Source: Thiohalorhabdus denitrificans
Lineage (GTDB): Bacteria; Pseudomonadota; Gammaproteobacteria; Thiohalorhabdales; Thiohalorhabdaceae
NCBI RefSeq assembly: GCF_001399755.1
Contig: NZ_LJCP01000006.1
Location: forward strand, 248,001-312,000
Length of the DNA stretch: 64,000 bases
Reading direction: 5' to 3'
Shown here: positions 62,032-64,000 of the stretch, in pieces
Position numbering within the stretch: the first letter of the stretch is position 1
Layout of the letters: each line of letters starts with the position of its first letter
Notes under the pieces: model-generated
Database searches by the model: none
What the model was told of the DNA's origin: nothing
What the model saw: only the letters and a program-made list of their open reading frames with translations
Position numbers and translations under genes: made by a program

Positions 62032-62832
62032 TCAGGCGGTCAGGGTGCACACGGCCCCGGGCTCCTGGAGTTGCAGGACGATGCTCTCGTTGACGAACAG
62101 GTGGTAGTGGATGCCGTCGTTGGAGTCGTAGCCCACCATCAGATCCTGGCCCTGCACCAGCCGGCCCACGTGCGAATCCACCACCGCCGCGCCGCGGACG
62201 GGCGCCTTGAACACCCCCAGCTCGCACAGGCTCTTCAGGTGCTGGAGCTGGAGCATGTCCGTGCCCTCGTAGCGGCGGAACAGGTTGTTGTAGTGGGTGG
62301 GGTCCGCCACCAGCGCGTAGGGGCCGTGGTAGCCGGACTCCTCCAGCTTCTCCACCGCCGCCAGGAGGTCGTTCAGGGCCTGGTCGCTCTGGGTCCAGTC
62401 GCTGAGCTTGGCCTCGTTGCGGTTCGGGGCGTTCATCAGGCCGTAGAGGTGGAAGTCTGGCTGGCCGTAGTAGAGGAGCTCCTCCTCGCGGGCGGCCACC
62501 GCCTCCGCGGCGTCCTCCACCGGGGAGAGGTCCAGCAGCTGGCCCATGTCCAGGTAGGCCTGGATGCGGCGCACGGAGAGCTGGCAGCTCTTGCGCACCA
62601 TGGGCACGGAGATGGCCTTGCTCATCACCGCCCCGGCCTCGCCCTTCTCCGGCGTGCGGCAGTAATCGTCCGTTCCCACCTCGATGGAGGTCAGCCCCAG
62701 GCCGTAGGGGCCGTCCAGGTCCAGGAAGCGCCGGCCGGTCAGGCGCTCCCGTGCGGCGCTCCGGGCCGTCTCGTCGATCCCCTCCCACAGGTCCGGGGGC
62801 AGAGCGGCCTGCTCACGGTTCAGGTAGTGCAC
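62032..62832 (-). CDS. Encapsulin shell protein (family 1)
   Basis: HK97-fold protein forming a protein nanocompartment, 266 residues. The N-terminal LWEGIDETARSAARERLTGR and RRFLDLDGPYGLG stretches match the family (compare the classical GRKFVDVEGPYG), and the DLMVGYDS and ESIVLQLQEP endings fit. It starts with GTG 62832, three bases after the cargo stop, with AAAGGAG inside the cargo end. The partner cargo is the encapsulated ferritin just upstream. It stores iron or limits oxidative stress in known relatives. Confidence 0.92.
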   Translation of the reverse strand: MHYLNREQAALPPDLWEGIDETARSAARERLTGRRFLDLDGPYGLGLTSIEVGTDDYCRTPEKGEAGAVMSKAISVPMVRKSCQLSVRRIQAYLDMGQLLDLSPVEDAAEAVAAREEELLYYGQPDFHLYGLMNAPNRNEAKLSDWTQSDQALNDLLAAVEKLEESGYHGPYALVADPTHYNNLFRRYEGTDMLQLQHLKSLCELGVFKAPVRGAAVVDSHVGRLVQGQDLMVGYDSNDGIHYHLFVNESIVLQLQEPGAVCTLTA

Positions 62833-62835
62833 GGC

Positions 62836-63186
62836 TCACGCTCCTTTCAGGGGGCCGATGGTGGATTGGGCGTTGCCGCCGCCGGATCCCTCCTCGGCCT
62901 CCGTGATGGATCCCTCGGTGAACAGGTACTGGCGCAGCTGGCTGTCGAAATCGGCGCTGTTGCGCCGCAGCCACTCCAGCACCATGGCGGCGTGTTCCAC
63001 CTCCTCGCGCATGTTGTGCAGCAGGACCCCGGCAAGCTCCTCGTCCGGGGCGGCCTCCGCGCGCTGCTGGTACCAGTCCACCGCCTCCAGCTCCTCCTGG
63101 AGGGAGACCAGGGCGCGGTGCATGTTCAGGGTGTTCTCCGAAAGCCGCTCCAGCGGCTCGTGGAAGGAATCGCTCGCTCCCGCCAT
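62836..63186 (-). CDS. Encapsulated ferritin-like protein (EncFtn)
   Basis: A 116-residue helical protein of the EncFtn family. The two-helix ferroxidase pattern is seen in EEVEHAAMVLEWL (Glu/His metal ligands) and EAVDWYQQR before it. The C-terminal tail ends STIGPLKGA, close to the encapsulin targeting signal (consensus like LTVGSLKG), so it should be packed inside the shell. ATG 63186 is chosen because GGAGGAG precedes it; an earlier ATG (63228) lacks a site. It is followed by the shell gene. Confidence 0.9.
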   Translation of the reverse strand: MAGASDSFHEPLERLSENTLNMHRALVSLQEELEAVDWYQQRAEAAPDEELAGVLLHNMREEVEHAAMVLEWLRRNSADFDSQLRQYLFTEGSITEAEEGSGGGNAQSTIGPLKGA

Positions 63187-63559
63187 GGGGCTCCTCCGGG
63201 ACGTTGGCTGATGGTTCCCCAGTCCCAACGGGCCATACCGGGCGGGCGGCGTCCATCGGGAGGGTTACGGGGAGCCGATGCCGGCGGCGCGGAGCTTCCT
63301 TGGGGAGGGGCGATAGGGTTGTCCCGGATCCACAGGAGGATGGGGCGGGTCGCTGGAAAACAGGCGCGGAGCGGGACGTGCCGGCGCCTCTTGCGCCTGG
63401 GCGCAAGGCCCATGGGGCCGGGAGGCGCCCTTTCGGGCCCGGAAACCCCTATTCCCGGCGGGGCAAAAAGGCCCCCACAGGGGAAGTTGCGGGGTGTTGC
63501 CCGTAAGGGACACCGGGTATAGGTTTGAAGGGAATACCTTATCCAAAAAGGGGAAGCAG
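63187..63559. other. Intergenic region upstream of encFtn and a small secreted protein
   Basis: A divergent gap of 373 bases. No gene is supported. A weak -10-like TATAGG (63518-63523) with TTGCCC 15 bases upstream may serve the gene at 63560. I saw no obvious Fur box for the encapsulin operon. Confidence 0.4.
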
Positions 63560-63835
63560 ATGCTGGCTAGGCTGTTGACGGCGGCGGCCTTGCTCCTGCC
63601 CCCGGCCGGGCCGGCCCTGGCGTGGATGTGTCATTCCCCCCTGGAGGGGGAGCGCTCCCACGAGATGTACATAAACGGATCCAAGGCGGGCAAGATCCAG
63701 GAAGAGGACGGGAAGGGCTGGTCCGCCTACTGCATGGCGGGGAACCGCTTCGTGCGCGAGGACGGCGAGAAGTTCTACGGGGAGGACTTCTCCGAGGCCG
63801 CCCAGGCCTTCTGCGACCACTGCGAGGAGCCCTGA
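63560..63835 (+). CDS. Small secreted cysteine-containing protein
   Basis: A 91-residue exported protein. A signal peptide covers about residues 1-21 (LLTAAALLLPPAGPALA), then a small acidic domain with C24, C58, C85 and C88 (CDHC), which could form two disulfides or bind metal. GGGGAAGC precedes ATG 63560. No family is recognised. It is divergent from the encapsulin operon; a periplasmic redox or metal role is possible but not shown. Confidence 0.6.
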   Translation: MLARLLTAAALLLPPAGPALAWMCHSPLEGERSHEMYINGSKAGKIQEEDGKGWSAYCMAGNRFVREDGEKFYGEDFSEAAQAFCDHCEEP

Positions 63836-63898
63836 AACGCCGGCCCCGAGACCCGTCCCACGTTCCCGGCCGCGGCACCCCGCACCGAATCCCGCCCC

Positions 63899-64000
63899 CT
63901 ACTCCTCCAAGCCCGCCCGCACCATGGCCGAACGCAGGGCCGAGGCCGCCGCGCTCCGGCCGATATCGTCCTGGGCCGCCTCCAGGACCTCCTCGAGCAG
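63899..64000 (-). CDS. C-terminal fragment of a gene that runs off the right edge
   Basis: Thirty-three codons on the minus strand end at the stop 63899-63901. The visible tail is helical, with LLEEVLEAAQDDIG and SAAASALRSAMVRAG. It could be the end of almost any soluble protein; too short to identify. Frame and stop position are clear, and codon bias (G/C third positions) resembles the genuine genes. Confidence 0.5.
   Translation of the reverse strand: MLEEVLEAAQDDIGRSAAASALRSAMVRAGLEE

Noticed and set aside
63187-63559. Fur box controlling the encapsulin operon
   Set aside because: No 19-base GATAATGAT-like palindrome is visible in the gap.

Overview
This is a high-GC chromosomal window, apparently from an autotrophic gammaproteobacterium. 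I infer a chemolithoautotroph, possibly a halophilic sulfur oxidiser of the Ectothiorhodospiraceae/Thiohalorhabdus type, but no rRNA or other decisive marker is present. The support is indirect: a Calvin-cycle style cluster (transketolase, GAPDH, PGK, pyruvate kinase, class II and class I FBP aldolases), ribulose-phosphate epimerase, three consecutive steps of 2-phosphoglycolate salvage, a beta-carbonic-anhydrase-fold protein, and the gammaproteobacterial order rpe-gph-trpE-trpG-trpD-trpC.

Layout. 1-7.2 kb: central carbon cluster closed by two clear terminators. 7.2-13.1 kb: accessory island with a secreted 1,528-residue RHS/YD-repeat protein. It carries a dockerin-like calcium-loop pair just before its core, and an AT-rich C-terminal tip followed by an AT-rich multi-TM gene (probable toxin tip and immunity pair). 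13.1-18.7 kb: rpe, gph and trpEGDC. 18.8-23.3 kb: a YjdF-like membrane protein, the carbonic-anhydrase-fold enzyme, Hsp20, a stripped-down PTS enzyme I-like protein and Hsp33. 23.4-28.6 kb: a serine/alanine-glyoxylate aminotransferase facing glcDEF; with Gph these convert phosphoglycolate to glycine. 28.7-36.7 kb: membrane-protein district with a rhomboid protein and two zinc-finger membrane proteins that share one helical C-terminal module, plus two BPSS1780-type paralogues flanking an isoaspartyl peptidase and an origin-like repeat region. 37-40 kb: an MFS transporter, NhaA and a tiny membrane protein.

40-55.5 kb: nearly all queuosine genes (queF, queE, queD, queC, queG, tgt, queA). A GGDEF-EAL protein and a beta-barrel protein sit inside the first run; a deaminase, an iron-sulfur photolyase, a WbuC-type cupin, an alpha/beta hydrolase, purU and an SDR lie between the two que groups. 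55.5-64 kb: M18 aminopeptidase, an unknown protein, an orphan PAS histidine kinase, a DUF2237 protein, an unknown protein, an encapsulin with its encapsulated ferritin, a small secreted cysteine protein, and the end of another gene.

The most unusual points are: (1) the RHS protein with embedded dockerin-like loops and a tip/immunity pair; (2) three membrane proteins of different architecture sharing one C-terminal module; (3) three related origin-like units (TGTGGA-rich boxes followed by an AT-rich tract), two in tandem at 34.3-34.7 kb and one at 57.4 kb; (4) a minimal enzyme I-like protein keeping the PEP-binding residues but lacking the HPr-binding part; (5) a Tgt with two of three zinc cysteines replaced by serine beside an otherwise complete queuosine pathway; (6) the encapsulin/ferritin nanocompartment. 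Palindromic REP-like repeats occur at 23.3, 47.4, 54.3-54.4 and 55.6-55.8 kb. No tRNA, rRNA, CRISPR array or intact insertion sequence was seen.
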